The notes: generated from the letters alone by a model not told the origin. A DNA stretch of 64,000 nucleotides from Micromonospora carbonacea (GCF_014205165.1 NZ_JACHMZ010000001.1:7422501-7486500), one strand, 5' to 3'; positions 8,936 to 17,767 are shown, numbered from the stretch's first letter. Numbers and translations: made by a program.

Positions 8936-10878
8936 GCCGGCACCCCCGGCACGGCCACCACGTACGCCTGGTCGTCGAGGAAGCCCAGAAGGTGACCCAG
9001 ATCGAGGCCCGGCGACCACCGGGCCCGCCGGTCGAGCCGGGCCAGGGCCTCCGACCAGGTACGCACCGGCGGGGCCAGCTGGGCGGCCCGGACCGGCCCG
9101 CCGTCCACGGCGGGCACGAGGTCGTCCGCGACCGCCCGCAGCAGGGCGTTGTCCCGGGCGTGACCGACGGTCAGGCCCAGGCCGGTGACGGTCCCTGTCG
9201 GGGTGTCGAGCACGACTCGGACGAACCCCGTCACGTCGTCGGTCACGGCGGTGATCCGCCACGGGCCGCGGGTGGCGAGTTCGTCGGCGAGGAACGTGCC
9301 CACCGGCCCCGGCGCCTCGTCGACGGCGGGCAGGGCGCGGCCCGGCGGCACCCCGGGCGGGGCGGCCTCCGCCACGGCGGCCGGGGCCCGGCCCCGCACC
9401 GCCTCGGGCCGGGCGGCCTCCGCGACGGCGAGCCGGGCCCGGTAGCGGGCCTCCGCCCGGGACCAGCCCGCGCCGACCCGCCAGCCGTCGGCGAGCAGCC
9501 CGGCGGGGCCGGCCAGTTCCCGGGCTAGTTCCTCCCAGACCGCCAGGACGACCTGGTTGCGGGCCTCGCGGGGGGACACCGCGCGGCAGACGATGCGGGT
9601 GACGCGGGGCGTCCGGACGCTGCTGTCGGGTCGGGCGATCCGGCACGCGCTCCCCGCCAGCGGCACCTGGTCGAGGTCCTCCTCGCCGAGGGCCAGGACC
9701 GGCCCGACGACGGGGTCGGTCCAGCCGGCGCAGGCGGTGACGATCCGGTCCGCGACGGCGAGGACGTCGGCCGTGTCCTCGGGGGCCGGCACGTCGGGAC
9801 GGACGAGGTCGTTCTCGTCGCCCGAGGGCTCCGGCCGGGACCGGGATGCGGCGCGCGGCGATGTCGCGGCCGGCCCGTGCGACGGGCAGCGCGGGTGCCG
9901 GCGCGGCTGGTGCGAGCGCACCACCGGGGCGACCGGTTCGACGGTCGTGATCCGCGCGAACGCGGGCTGCGGCACCCCTGCCAGCACCGTGAAGGCGTGT
10001 TGCGCCAGGTGCAGGGCGGCGATCGCGGCGGGGGCCGCCGCCAGCGGCAACGGGTCAGCGGTGGTCGCCGCCGCCCGCGCCGCCGTCCACCGGTGCAGAC
10101 AACCCCAACAGCCGTCCGCGCCGCCGGGCAGGGCCACCGTGAAGTCGCCGCACCGGCCGAGGACCGACAGGAGCCGACCCTCGTCGCGCAGCCGGGCCTG
10201 GGCCGTGGCGAGGTGGGACACCACCGTCGGATCGTCGCCGTCCGCCTCGTCGGCCAGCAGCACCAGCGGCGCGTCCAGCCGCGCGGCCCGGTCGACCAGC
10301 TCCGCCGGCTGGATCTGGTCCACGTGGTGGAGGTCGTACCGCACCTGGGCGTCCCGGCTCTCGGCCGCGGCGAGAACCTCGGCGACCCGCTCGTCGTCCG
10401 ACTTGGTCACCACGAGGTGCAGGCGGGCCAGCCCGAAATCGGTCAGCGCGCCGAGCAGCGCGGTGAGGGCGACGCCCCGGCCGGCCACGAGCAGCGGTGC
10501 CGACCGGGCCCGGTGGAATTGCGCCACCGGCCGGTCCGCGTGCAGGTCCAGGAAGTCCAGCTGGGCCGGGTAGAGCTGGCGGAGCCGGTCCGGCACCGGC
10601 TCCGTCGGGTGCCGCACCTCGCCCAGGAAACCGTTGGCGTCCAGGGTGGCGACCAGCTCCAGCACCGAGCGGCGGGCCACGTCGGGCAGCCCGCAGACCA
10701 GGTCGTCCAGCGTACGTTCGCCGTCGAGGTTGCCGAAGACGGCGGCGACGAGCCGGTACGCCCCGCCGCCGCGGATCGTGAACGAGCCGGCGTTGTTGCT
10801 CAGCCGCACCCCGTCGGGCCGCCGGACGAAGAACGCGTCCGGCCGGATGCGCAACCGCCGCGAGTCAGGTGTCATCAT
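8932..10878 (-). CDS. Ocin-ThiF-like partner (F-protein, NosH-like)
   Basis: A 648-residue protein of the kind that binds the leader peptide and presents the precursor to YcaO. The N-terminal 90 residues resemble a RiPP recognition element (winged helix; RLSNNAGSFTIRGGGAYRLVAAV). An E1/ThiF-like body follows with CWGC near residue 257. The open frame continues far upstream, but the gene proper starts at ATG 10878 (ATGATGA), overlapping the adenylating-enzyme stop by 4 nt. The stretch around residues 325-365 is poorly conserved and rich in Arg, Pro and Ser, probably a linker. Assignment rests on synteny with nosH and on the motif set. Confidence 0.8.
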   Translation of the reverse strand: MMTPDSRRLRIRPDAFFVRRPDGVRLSNNAGSFTIRGGGAYRLVAAVFGNLDGERTLDDLVCGLPDVARRSVLELVATLDANGFLGEVRHPTEPVPDRLRQLYPAQLDFLDLHADRPVAQFHRARSAPLLVAGRGVALTALLGALTDFGLARLHLVVTKSDDERVAEVLAAAESRDAQVRYDLHHVDQIQPAELVDRAARLDAPLVLLADEADGDDPTVVSHLATAQARLRDEGRLLSVLGRCGDFTVALPGGADGCWGCLHRWTAARAAATTADPLPLAAAPAAIAALHLAQHAFTVLAGVPQPAFARITTVEPVAPVVRSHQPRRHPRCPSHGPAATSPRAASRSRPEPSGDENDLVRPDVPAPEDTADVLAVADRIVTACAGWTDPVVGPVLALGEEDLDQVPLAGSACRIARPDSSVRTPRVTRIVCRAVSPREARNQVVLAVWEELARELAGPAGLLADGWRVGAGWSRAEARYRARLAVAEAARPEAVRGRAPAAVAEAAPPGVPPGRALPAVDEAPGPVGTFLADELATRGPWRITAVTDDVTGFVRVVLDTPTGTVTGLGLTVGHARDNALLRAVADDLVPAVDGGPVRAAQLAPPVRTWSEALARLDRRARWSPGLDLGHLLGFLDDQAYVVAVPGVPA

Positions 10879-12158
10879 CGCAACTTCCCGTGCGCGTTGT
10901 ACGCGGCACCCGCCGCCTGCTCGGAGAAGACCTGCACGTCGGCCGGCCGTTCCAGCTCGGCGAGGCTGCGACAGTGTTCGTGGACGGCGGCCGGGTCGAC
11001 GTCGCCCACGATCCGGGCGACGAGCCGTTCCAGGCCGGAGTCCCGGCGCTCGACCAGCACCCGCGCGTCCGACACCCCAGGCAGGACCAACAGGTGCCGC
11101 TCGATCGCCCGGGGATAGACGAGCACCCCGCGCAGCTTCTCGCCGCCGTCGACCCGACCCTCCAGGCACAGGTTGCCGGCGGCGTCGAGCCGCCCGTAGT
11201 CCGTGCTCGCGACGTGGTCGCCGGTGGCCTGCGGCGACTGACCGGGCCGCCACAGGTAGCGGCAGCAGTCGGGCCCGGCCACCGCGACCCGGCCCACCCC
11301 GCGCTCGTCCGGCTGGTCGATCCACACGGTCTTGCCGGGGATGGGCTGGCCGACGTGCTGGTTGTGGCCGGGGTCGTGGTCCACGGCGATGGCCCCGGTC
11401 TCGGCCGTCCCGTACAGGTTGGCCAGCGAGACCCCCCGGAACCGGTCCCGGATCAGGTCGACCCGGGTCTTGGTGACGTGGCCGCCGCCGAGGAAGAGGC
11501 TCACGTGCCGCATGTCGACGGGGGCCGCGGTGCCGACGCAGGCCGCGGCGGTCACCGCCGGCACGCTCAGCACGAAGGCGTCCCGCGCCGCCTGCGCCAC
11601 CGACGCCCAGTCGTGCGGCGGGAAGACGACCACGTCGCGCTGTAGGAACAGACCGGGCAGGATGACCATGAAGAACGCCGCCGAGAACTGCAGCGGCAGG
11701 CAGGTGGCGAGGACCTGCGGGGTGCGCCCGTCGAACGCGGGCTGGAACATCGCCCGCTCGTAGTGCAGGGCGACGAGCTCCCAGGCGTCGGCGTGACCGA
11801 TGGCGATCTTCGCCGTCCCGGAGCTGCCGGAGGTGGCGACCCCCCAGAGCGGGCGGTCGGTGGGGCTCGGCAGGGGCGAGCCGATGTGGTGCAGGCCGGG
11901 AGCGATGCGACGGCCTTCGGCGCCGACGCTGTCGGGCGTGGCCCACAGCAGGGTGGTGTCCGGGACGGACGCCACCGCGAGCAGCGCCGCCACCGAGGCC
12001 AGGCCGACGGACGGATCGACCAGGTACGCCCCGCCCGGTCGCACCTCGGCGACCCGGTGGGCCGCCAGGTCCCGCCACGTCGCGTGCTCGCCACCCCAGC
12101 GCACGCCGCCGGTGGCGGACGGCGCGGTCAGGAAACGGTGGAATGCTGCTCGACCCAT
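10875..12158 (-). CDS. indolic-acid adenylating enzyme (NosI-like)
   Basis: A 427-residue member of the acyl-AMP-forming superfamily, shorter than a full CoA ligase. The P-loop TSGSSGTAK is clear near residue 110, as are NLYGTAETGAI and the hinge region GRVDGGEKLRGVLVYP. In nosiheptide biosynthesis NosI activates 3-methyl-2-indolic acid and loads it on NosJ. The carrier gene lies immediately upstream here and overlaps by about 31 nt. An alternative GTG at 12167 exists; I prefer ATG 12158, with GAGGGG 8 nt upstream. Confidence 0.8.
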   Translation of the reverse strand: MGRAAFHRFLTAPSATGGVRWGGEHATWRDLAAHRVAEVRPGGAYLVDPSVGLASVAALLAVASVPDTTLLWATPDSVGAEGRRIAPGLHHIGSPLPSPTDRPLWGVATSGSSGTAKIAIGHADAWELVALHYERAMFQPAFDGRTPQVLATCLPLQFSAAFFMVILPGLFLQRDVVVFPPHDWASVAQAARDAFVLSVPAVTAAACVGTAAPVDMRHVSLFLGGGHVTKTRVDLIRDRFRGVSLANLYGTAETGAIAVDHDPGHNQHVGQPIPGKTVWIDQPDERGVGRVAVAGPDCCRYLWRPGQSPQATGDHVASTDYGRLDAAGNLCLEGRVDGGEKLRGVLVYPRAIERHLLVLPGVSDARVLVERRDSGLERLVARIVGDVDPAAVHEHCRSLAELERPADVQVFSEQAAGAAYNAHGKLR

Positions 12159-12322
12159 GCCACCCACCCCTCGATGGTCAGCGGCCCGTCCTCGGCAGGC
12201 GTGCCGTAGCCTTGGTTCGTCAGGTACGTCCGGATGACCACCGACTCCAGCGAGTCGAGGGTGCGATGGGGGTCCTCCTCCTGTACGAGGTGGGTGAGCT
12301 GGGCTCGCAGGTCATCGCTCAC
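12128..12322 (-). CDS. discrete acyl carrier protein (NosJ-like)
   Basis: A 64-residue carrier protein starting at GTG 12322 with AAAGGAG 8 nt upstream and a GTGA overlap with the preceding hydrolase gene. The phosphopantetheine site is Ser24 in LDSLESVV. It should hold the indolic acid as a thioester between the adenylating enzyme and the acyltransferase. It is small for an ACP, with no obvious fourth helix extension, as expected for this specialised carrier. No phosphopantetheinyl transferase gene is visible nearby. Confidence 0.8.
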   Translation of the reverse strand: MSDDLRAQLTHLVQEEDPHRTLDSLESVVIRTYLTNQGYGTPAEDGPLTIEGWVAWVEQHSTVS

Positions 12323-13032
12323 TGCCGCGGCTCCTTTCGCCAGAACGCCTCGACGGCGCTGTTGAACTCGTCCGGCGCGTCGTGACTGGCGATGTGTCCT
12401 GCGCCGTCGATGACATGTCCGTGCACCCGTGGTCCGAACCGGCCCGCGTCGCGAGCGGCCGCCAGCTCCACCGACTTGAGCGTTCCGTTGATCAGCAGGG
12501 TGTCGGTGTCGAGCGCGGCCAGCGCCTCCGGGCGGACGAGCGCGGTCTCCTCGTACGCCCGCTCGACGTGGGCGGTGAAGGCGGCCAGCGTCGCCCGCCA
12601 CCGTGCGCCGTGCAGGCGGTCGTACTCGGCGACCAGTGCGGGGTCCCTGTCCACCAACGGGCCGAACCCGGCCAGCAGGGTGACGAAGACGTCCCGCCGC
12701 AGGCCGGGCGCGAAGCCGGTGAGGACAAGCGACTCGACCAGGTCCGGCCGGGCGGTTGCGCACCGCACGGCCAGCGGCCCGCCGAGGTACGACGCGGCGA
12801 CCAGCCGTGCGGGTGCGCCGAACCGCTCGATGACGCTCGTGACGTAGTCCAGCGCGGTGTCCAGATAGTCGGGGTCCGCGTCGAGGCGGCACCGGCCGTG
12901 CCCGGGAAGGTCGACCGGCACCACCCGGTACCGCCCCTCCCAGGCGCGGATCTGCCCGCTGAAGTGTCCGTAACCGGTGCCCAGCAGCCCATGCAGCAGG
13001 TACACGGGCGGCTGGTCGGCCTGCCGGTTCAA
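12319..13032 (-). CDS. alpha/beta-hydrolase acyltransferase (NosK-like)
   Basis: A 237-residue alpha/beta-hydrolase-fold protein. The oxyanion segment is YLLHGLLGTGYG, the nucleophile elbow is AASYLGG (Ser81; Ala and Leu replace the usual flanking Gly residues) and the catalytic His is in GAGHIAS (His213). NosK transfers the indolyl group from NosJ to the side chain of core residue 8 of the peptide. The start is probably TTG 13032, overlapping the radical SAM stop as TTGA. No strong ribosome-binding site precedes it, so expression probably depends on coupling. The acceptor here would be Ser8, so it should form an oxygen ester rather than nosiheptide's thioester (inference). Confidence 0.75.
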   Translation of the reverse strand: MNRQADQPPVYLLHGLLGTGYGHFSGQIRAWEGRYRVVPVDLPGHGRCRLDADPDYLDTALDYVTSVIERFGAPARLVAASYLGGPLAVRCATARPDLVESLVLTGFAPGLRRDVFVTLLAGFGPLVDRDPALVAEYDRLHGARWRATLAAFTAHVERAYEETALVRPEALAALDTDTLLINGTLKSVELAAARDAGRFGPRVHGHVIDGAGHIASHDAPDEFNSAVEAFWRKEPRQ

Positions 13033-14219
13033 CCGATTGCGACGGTCGCCACGCCGGCGGGATCGACGAAGTGGTCGACCCGCATCCCGTTGGCCTGCAA
13101 CCGGCTGAGGATGTGTCGTGGTCGGCGCAGGTCGGCGACGAGGAACTGGGAGGTGTTCGCGTCGTTCTGCGCCTGGGTGTCCGCCCGGTAGGGCGCCACG
13201 TCGGGGCTGCCGGGGCTGAAGACCCCGGCCAGGCCGACGGCCTTGTCCTGGAACTCCTGCGGCTCGCGGGTGGTGAGCACGAGGCGCTGCTCGGGGCAGG
13301 TGAACGCCACCACCGCGAGCATCCGCAGGTAGTCGTCGTCGGTCACCCGGGTGGTGTCGCGGGAGGCGTTCGCGGGGCGCATGCGGGGCAGCGACAGGTC
13401 CACCACCGCGCCACGGGCGTGCAGGTGGGCGCCGTGCGCGACGAGGTCGACGAGTTCGGCGGCCAAGTCGTCGTGCAGGCCGACCAGCACGCCCGGGTTG
13501 ACGTACCGGAAGCCGGCGTCGAGCCAGCGGTCGAAGGAGACGACCCGCCGGTCGAAGTCGGCCTTGGGCACCTCCTGCGGCGTCCGGCCCATGAACCGCT
13601 TGTACGTCTCCCGGTCGTAGGACTCCTGGAAGACGCACATGGTGACGGGCTCGGCGGGCCGGATCCACTCGCCGAGGACGTCGATCTCGTCGGGCTCCAT
13701 GCTGCCGATGTTGAAGTAGATGCGCTCGAAGCCCATGTCCAGCGCCTGCCGCATGGCCCAGCCGATGCGGAACGCCGTGCTGAGCCGGGTGTACTTGTCC
13801 TGGTACTCGCCGGTCAGGAAGCCGACCCCGCGAATGCCTTCGTGGGTGTAGAGGATGTCGAGCTGTTCGAGGATCTCGGTGCGGCCCGAGAACTTGCGCT
13901 CCATCCGGGTGTTCCCCTTGCGCATCGAGCACATCTTGCACTCGGAGTCGCAGTGGTTGGTGGTGTAGAGCGGCACGAACGTGTGCAGCCGAGGCTCGCG
14001 GACCGCACACCGGGCCTCGGCGGCGGCGATGAGCTCCCCGGTGGAGATCGTCCGGTCCTGCCACAGGGCGAGGGCCACGGCCGGCCGGCCGACGGCAGGC
14101 TCCTGGCCGACGGGCAGCGCCAGCGCGGCCCTCGTGTCGACCGTCCCGGCCTCCTTCTGCACTGCCGCGAGGTCCGGTTTAACGAAATTCGATGAGGCTG
14201 TGGCGTGCTGATCCCTCAC
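13029..14219 (-). CDS. radical SAM 3-methyl-2-indolic acid synthase (NosL-like)
   Basis: A 396-residue radical SAM enzyme with the cluster motif CDSECKMC (Cys90, 94, 97). It resembles NosL, which rearranges L-tryptophan to 3-methyl-2-indolic acid by C-alpha-carboxylate cleavage and recombination. Recognisable NosL/ThiH-like stretches include NHCDSECKMCSMRKGN and RIYFNIGSMEP. I choose GTG 14219 because GGAAGGGA sits about 6 nt upstream; the frame extends to 14252. It is the first gene of the long leftward operon and its presence fixes the cluster as e-series (side-ring) thiopeptide. Confidence 0.9.
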   Translation of the reverse strand: MRDQHATASSNFVKPDLAAVQKEAGTVDTRAALALPVGQEPAVGRPAVALALWQDRTISTGELIAAAEARCAVREPRLHTFVPLYTTNHCDSECKMCSMRKGNTRMERKFSGRTEILEQLDILYTHEGIRGVGFLTGEYQDKYTRLSTAFRIGWAMRQALDMGFERIYFNIGSMEPDEIDVLGEWIRPAEPVTMCVFQESYDRETYKRFMGRTPQEVPKADFDRRVVSFDRWLDAGFRYVNPGVLVGLHDDLAAELVDLVAHGAHLHARGAVVDLSLPRMRPANASRDTTRVTDDDYLRMLAVVAFTCPEQRLVLTTREPQEFQDKAVGLAGVFSPGSPDVAPYRADTQAQNDANTSQFLVADLRRPRHILSRLQANGMRVDHFVDPAGVATVAIG

Positions 14220-14608
14220 GACATTCCCTTCCGGCGGTCGGTGGTGGCGCAATCTGCCGTTGACGCCCTTTTGCGGAATTGATGCGCTCCGCTGGGTGGC
14301 TTCGGTGACGCTACCTCGACAGAGTTGCCGGATACAACCACCCTTGACAATGCGTAAAGGTCTAGGTAAGGGCTGATCGATTGTCGGATCGTATGGGCTC
14401 TAGCTGCGGAGACATGCTCACGCCGTGTCGATGCTTGACGTCTTCGATGCCATGGTTGTGGCCGCTCGATAACAGGGTTATAGCGCCTTTGTAGTCAGAA
14501 TCTACTTTGTCGATAATTGTTTCGAGAACCTTGACAGGGTGCCCGGGCGATTCATAACTTCGTCTCCGGGGCCACATTGGGAACCGTGTTTAGAAAGAGG
14601 TGGCGAAT
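14220..14608. promoter_or_regulatory. divergent promoter region, nosL-like / precursor
   Basis: This 389-bp non-coding stretch is clearly richer in A+T than its surroundings and separates the two divergent transcription units. It holds two TTGACA hexamers on the plus strand (14344 and 14531). A weak leftward candidate is TTGTAT (14332-14337) - 18 nt - TAGCGT (14308-14313), read on the minus strand. No pathway-specific regulator gene is present in the window, so any activator acting here would be encoded elsewhere. Confidence 0.6.
14531..14558 (+). promoter_or_regulatory. promoter of the precursor gene
   Basis: TTGACA (14531-14536), 16 nt, CATAAC (14553-14558). The -35 is a perfect consensus and the -10 matches four of six. 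The start of transcription would fall near 14565, giving a leader of about 45 nt before the ATG at 14609. Confidence 0.55.
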
Positions 14609-14758
14609 ATGGAGAACGAACTCTCGACTCTCGACATCGACGACCTGGAGATCTCGGAGTTCCTGGACGAGAGCCGGCTCGAGGACAGCGAGGTCGTCGC
14701 GAAGGTGATGTCGGCGTCCTGCACCACCTGCGAGTGCAGCTGCAGCTGCTCCTCCTGA
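14609..14758 (+). CDS. thiopeptide precursor peptide (NosM/NocM-like)
   Basis: A 49-codon gene with ribosome-binding site AAAGAGGT about 7 nt upstream of ATG 14609. The leader is acidic (LEISEFLDESRLEDSE). The core SCTTCECSCSCSS follows MSA at residues 37-49. This is the core I associate with nocathiacin-type peptides; it differs from nosiheptide (SCTTCECCCSCSS) only at position 8. Expected processing: Cys2, 5, 7, 9 and 11 to thiazoles, Ser1 and Ser10 to the pyridine, Thr3/Thr4 to Thr/Dhb, Glu6 and Ser8 bridged by the indolic acid, and Ser13 lost to leave the amide. These assignments come from family knowledge, not from this sequence. Confidence 0.95.
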   Translation: MENELSTLDIDDLEISEFLDESRLEDSEVVAKVMSASCTTCECSCSCSS

Positions 14759-14769
14759 TCACCCCCGAT

Positions 14770-14806
14770 CGCCCGGGTCCGCCGACACACCGCCGGTGAC
14801 CCGGCG
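14770..14806 (+). terminator. hairpin after the precursor gene (possible attenuator)
   Basis: Imperfect inverted repeat CGCCCGGGTC (14770-14779) / GACCCGGCG (14798-14806) with one bulged C and an 18-nt loop, starting 11 nt after the precursor stop. No U tract follows. It could let most transcripts stop after the precursor so that it is made in excess over the two enzymes downstream, but the structure is modest. Confidence 0.3.
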
Positions 14807-14912
14807 TAGGGAAAGCTCGCACGGCTGGGCGTGTCCCGTGGCCAGACGGCCCCGGCGTCACGGGGCACGCCTGGACGGCAGCCATGCCGCAGACGCTCGA
14901 AAGGACCGGCTG

Positions 14913-16151
14913 ATGACGATCGCTCCCGCCGCCGACAACCAGCTCGGCCTTCCCAGCAGCACTGCGGACAGACGCGTCCTGATGCTGTACGTGCACGTGC
15001 CGTTCTGCCACTCACGCTGCACGTTCTGCGACTGGGTGCAGGCGATCCCCAACCGGGACCTGCTCCGCAAGCCCGGCGACTCCGTTCGTGAGAAGTACAT
15101 CGACGCGCTCTGTCGGGAGATCCGCGAGCGCGGCGCCGAACTGGCCGGGACCGACGCGATGTCGTACGTCATCTACTGGGGCGGGGGGACCGCGAGCAGC
15201 CTCGACAACGACGAGGCAACCCGCGTCATGACGGCCCTGCGGGACGCGTTCGACCTCAGCGCGGTCGCCGAGGCCACCATCGAGTGCAGCCCCGACACCG
15301 TCGACGCGGAGAAGCTGGCCTTCTTCCGGGAGCTCGGCTTCAACCGGGTGTCCAGCGGGGTGCAGTCCTTCGACGACGAGCGGCTGCGGCAGCTGGGCCG
15401 CCGGCACAGCGCCGACCAGGCCGTCCGGCTCACCCATGCCGCCCGCGAGGTCGGGTTCGACGACGTGTCGATCGACATCATGTCCGGCTTCCCCGACCAG
15501 GATCTCGACGAGCTGCGGCACACGGTCGACCAGGCGGTGCGGCTGCCGATCAACCACCTGTCGCTGTACTCGTTCCGCCCCACCCCTGGCACGTTCATGC
15601 GCCGCCGCATGAACCCCGACGAGAAACGCGGCTACCTCCGCGACCAGAAGCACCTGTTCACGCAGGCCCGCCGGCTCATCACGGCTGCCGGGCTGACCGA
15701 GTACGCGTCCGGCTACTTCGGGAAGGTGTCGCCGTTCGCCGCGATGTACTTCCAACTGCGCGCGGACACCGTGGGCTTCGGCTCCGGCGCCATCTCCCTG
15801 GTCAACCGGCAGTTCCTGTCGCATCGCAAGGGCCTGCTGCACAGCTACGTCGACGCGCCCACGAGCTTCGACATCGCGGTGCCGGCCAGCCAGGACCGCG
15901 TCCTGATCTCGTTCCTCCAGGCTGGCCTGGCGATGTTCGACGGCGTCCTGCGCGACGAGTGGCGCGTCTCCACCGGAACCGACCTCGACGAGGTGCTCGC
16001 CCGCCCGGCCATCGCGCCGCTGGCCGACTTCCTGCGGGGACGCGGTCTCATCTGCGACGAACGCGGCATCCGGCTGCCGATGCGCAACGTCGGCGTGACG
16101 CTCATCGAGCTCGCCTTCGAGATGGCGATGTCCCAGCCGGAGCTCGCGTGA
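14913..16151 (+). CDS. radical SAM class C methylase (NosN-like)
   Basis: A 412-residue HemN-like radical SAM protein with the motif CHSRCTFC (Cys32, 36, 39) and the glycine-rich YWGGGTASSL. NosN supplies the C1 unit to C4 of the indolic acid and closes the ester to Glu6, forming the side ring. A longer open frame begins upstream, but ATG 14913 has AAAGGA at the right distance and the upstream part is not conserved. It overlaps the pyridine synthase gene by 4 nt (GTGA). Confidence 0.88.
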   Translation: MTIAPAADNQLGLPSSTADRRVLMLYVHVPFCHSRCTFCDWVQAIPNRDLLRKPGDSVREKYIDALCREIRERGAELAGTDAMSYVIYWGGGTASSLDNDEATRVMTALRDAFDLSAVAEATIECSPDTVDAEKLAFFRELGFNRVSSGVQSFDDERLRQLGRRHSADQAVRLTHAAREVGFDDVSIDIMSGFPDQDLDELRHTVDQAVRLPINHLSLYSFRPTPGTFMRRRMNPDEKRGYLRDQKHLFTQARRLITAAGLTEYASGYFGKVSPFAAMYFQLRADTVGFGSGAISLVNRQFLSHRKGLLHSYVDAPTSFDIAVPASQDRVLISFLQAGLAMFDGVLRDEWRVSTGTDLDEVLARPAIAPLADFLRGRGLICDERGIRLPMRNVGVTLIELAFEMAMSQPELA

Positions 16152-17293
16152 CCGACACCGGCCGCCGATGGTGGGAGCTGGAACTCGTCGTCCCGGCGGA
16201 GCACTGGTGCGCGACCGTCGCTGAGGTGGGTGGCTCGCTGCTGCGGACGACTCGGGGCGACGCGGCCCCGATCGCCGACGCCCTCCTCGTCCGCGACGTC
16301 ACCGCCCAGGGCGTTCCCGCGCTGTATGTGCAGGCGCGGGCCGCCTCCGGTGGTGACCTGGCGGAGGCGTACCGTGCCCTGCTCGGCGGGCTGCCACGGG
16401 CGTTCCCGATCGCCACCGACGTCATCTTCGACCTGCCGGGGCCGTCGGGTTCGACGACGTCCGGTGCCGTGGCGACCGCCGCCACCGCCGTGGTACGCCC
16501 GGCCAACCTCGTCCCGCTTGCCGGCCCGGTCTTCGGCGGGTCGGCCCTGCCGGCCCTCACTCGTGCCTTCCTGCGGCAGGTCGGGCCCGTGCTGGTGCAG
16601 CTTGCCGCCGCCGGCCGCCGGCAGCGGCAGTCGCTCGTGCAGGAGGCCCTGTCGGTGATGGCGGCGCAACTGGCGGCGCAGGGACCGTCGGCCGCGCCGG
16701 GCGCCTCGGAGCTGGCGCTCAACGGGGTGCCCCTGGGCTTCGTCAGCTTCCGGTCCCATGCCGAGGCGTTCCTCAGCACGTGCCGCGATCCGGCCGCCGC
16801 CCGTGCCTCTATGGACGAACGCTACCGGCGCGCGCGGTCCCTCGTGGACTCGACGGTGGCGGGCGTCTTCCGGGCGGCCGACGCCGGCCTGCTGCGGGAC
16901 GGGCCGGCAGGGCTGTGGTACGCAGTCGCCCGCGCCGCGCGGCGGGACTTCGAGGGGGCCTTCCGGGCCGGCGACGTGCGGGTGGCCGCGCCGGCCGATC
17001 CCAGCACCCACGGCAACGACCTGGCGCGGAGCGGCTTCCACCGCAGGGCGGCCGCCTCCGACACGCTCCAGCGGTACATCCAGGGCGACCCCGCCTTCCT
17101 GGCCGTCCGCCTCGGCACCAGCCTGCTCTACCTCGGGCTGCACTCGGCCGGCCTGACGATGGCCGAGCGCTACCTCCTCTGCTATCTGGTCAGCCGTGGC
17201 TGCGAGACGCTGAGCGGCACCGACGCGCTGTCGGTCCTGGAGAGCCTGTCCGCGCCGGCCCACTCGACCGACGCGGCGTCGACCGGCCGGTGA
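16148..17293 (+). CDS. pyridine synthase ([4+2] cyclase, NosO/TbtD-like)
   Basis: A 381-residue protein starting at GTG 16148. It belongs to the thiopeptide-type bacteriocin domain family that performs the aza-[4+2] cycloaddition between two dehydroalanines, expels water and leader peptide, and creates the macrocycle. Landmarks are the WWELELVVP opening, GFVSFRSHAEAFLS in the middle, and GFHRRAAASDTLQRYI, which resemble TbtD/NosO rather than the elimination subunit. Position directly after the NosN-like gene matches nosO. It is convergent with the next gene, with only 15 nt between. Confidence 0.8.
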   Translation: MTDTGRRWWELELVVPAEHWCATVAEVGGSLLRTTRGDAAPIADALLVRDVTAQGVPALYVQARAASGGDLAEAYRALLGGLPRAFPIATDVIFDLPGPSGSTTSGAVATAATAVVRPANLVPLAGPVFGGSALPALTRAFLRQVGPVLVQLAAAGRRQRQSLVQEALSVMAAQLAAQGPSAAPGASELALNGVPLGFVSFRSHAEAFLSTCRDPAAARASMDERYRRARSLVDSTVAGVFRAADAGLLRDGPAGLWYAVARAARRDFEGAFRAGDVRVAAPADPSTHGNDLARSGFHRRAAASDTLQRYIQGDPAFLAVRLGTSLLYLGLHSAGLTMAERYLLCYLVSRGCETLSGTDALSVLESLSAPAHSTDAASTGR

Positions 17294-17308
17294 GGCTCCG
17301 CCCGGGCG

Positions 17309-17767
17309 TCAGGAGAGCGGGCCTGGCCCGTCCCCCCGCATCGGGATGAGCGGTGCCGCACCGCCGGGGACGTACTCCCTGGGCCGGGTCAGCGGCACTG
17401 CCGTGGGGTCCTGGTACGCCATTCCCAGGCCGGCCATCAGCGCACCGACCGCGCTGGCCCCCTCGACCGCGGCCTCGACCGAGAAGTATTCCCGCCGGGT
17501 GGGCCGGTAGCCGATCAGTTCGCCCACCCGGGACGCCGCCGGCGGCCGGCCGTACGCGGACTCCTCGTTGTCCCACAGATAGACCGCCCCCCAGGTCTCG
17601 CCCTCCGGACCCGTCGAGGAGACCCAGATCTTCTGTCGCAGTCCGGGCACCTGTGAATATGCGTCGACGGCGTAGTCGCGAAGATATTCCCGCAGTGAGG
17701 ACACCGTCTGTTCCGACTGGGAGAGATTCCACAGAATGATGGAGCAGTATAGGCGGTCGTCTGCCAC
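17309..17767 (-). CDS. NosA-like small protein, candidate enamide dealkylase
   Basis: A 152-residue protein with GTG start at 17767 and GAGGGGGA just upstream. It looks like a dimeric alpha/beta-barrel protein (IILWNLSQSEQT ... WGAVYLWDNEESA). NosA of nosiheptide is about the same length (151 residues). It removes the terminal dehydroalanine as pyruvate to leave the C-terminal amide. The core here ends in the same extra Ser, so such an enzyme is required. The match is by size, fold impression and context, not by a motif I can prove. Unlike nosA it is not in the main operon but lies opposite nosO. Confidence 0.5.
   Translation of the reverse strand: MADDRLYCSIILWNLSQSEQTVSSLREYLRDYAVDAYSQVPGLRQKIWVSSTGPEGETWGAVYLWDNEESAYGRPPAASRVGELIGYRPTRREYFSVEAAVEGASAVGALMAGLGMAYQDPTAVPLTRPREYVPGGAAPLIPMRGDGPGPLS

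Noticed and set aside
10879..12078. Upstream extension of the F-protein frame
   Set aside because: The extension is the antiphase reading of the adenylating-enzyme gene; ATG 10878 with a 4-nt overlap is the real start.
14362..14577. 71-codon minus-strand frame in the divergent region before the precursor gene
   Set aside because: It overlaps the promoter elements, has no ribosome-binding site and no recognisable product; the A+T-rich region simply has fewer stops in that phase.
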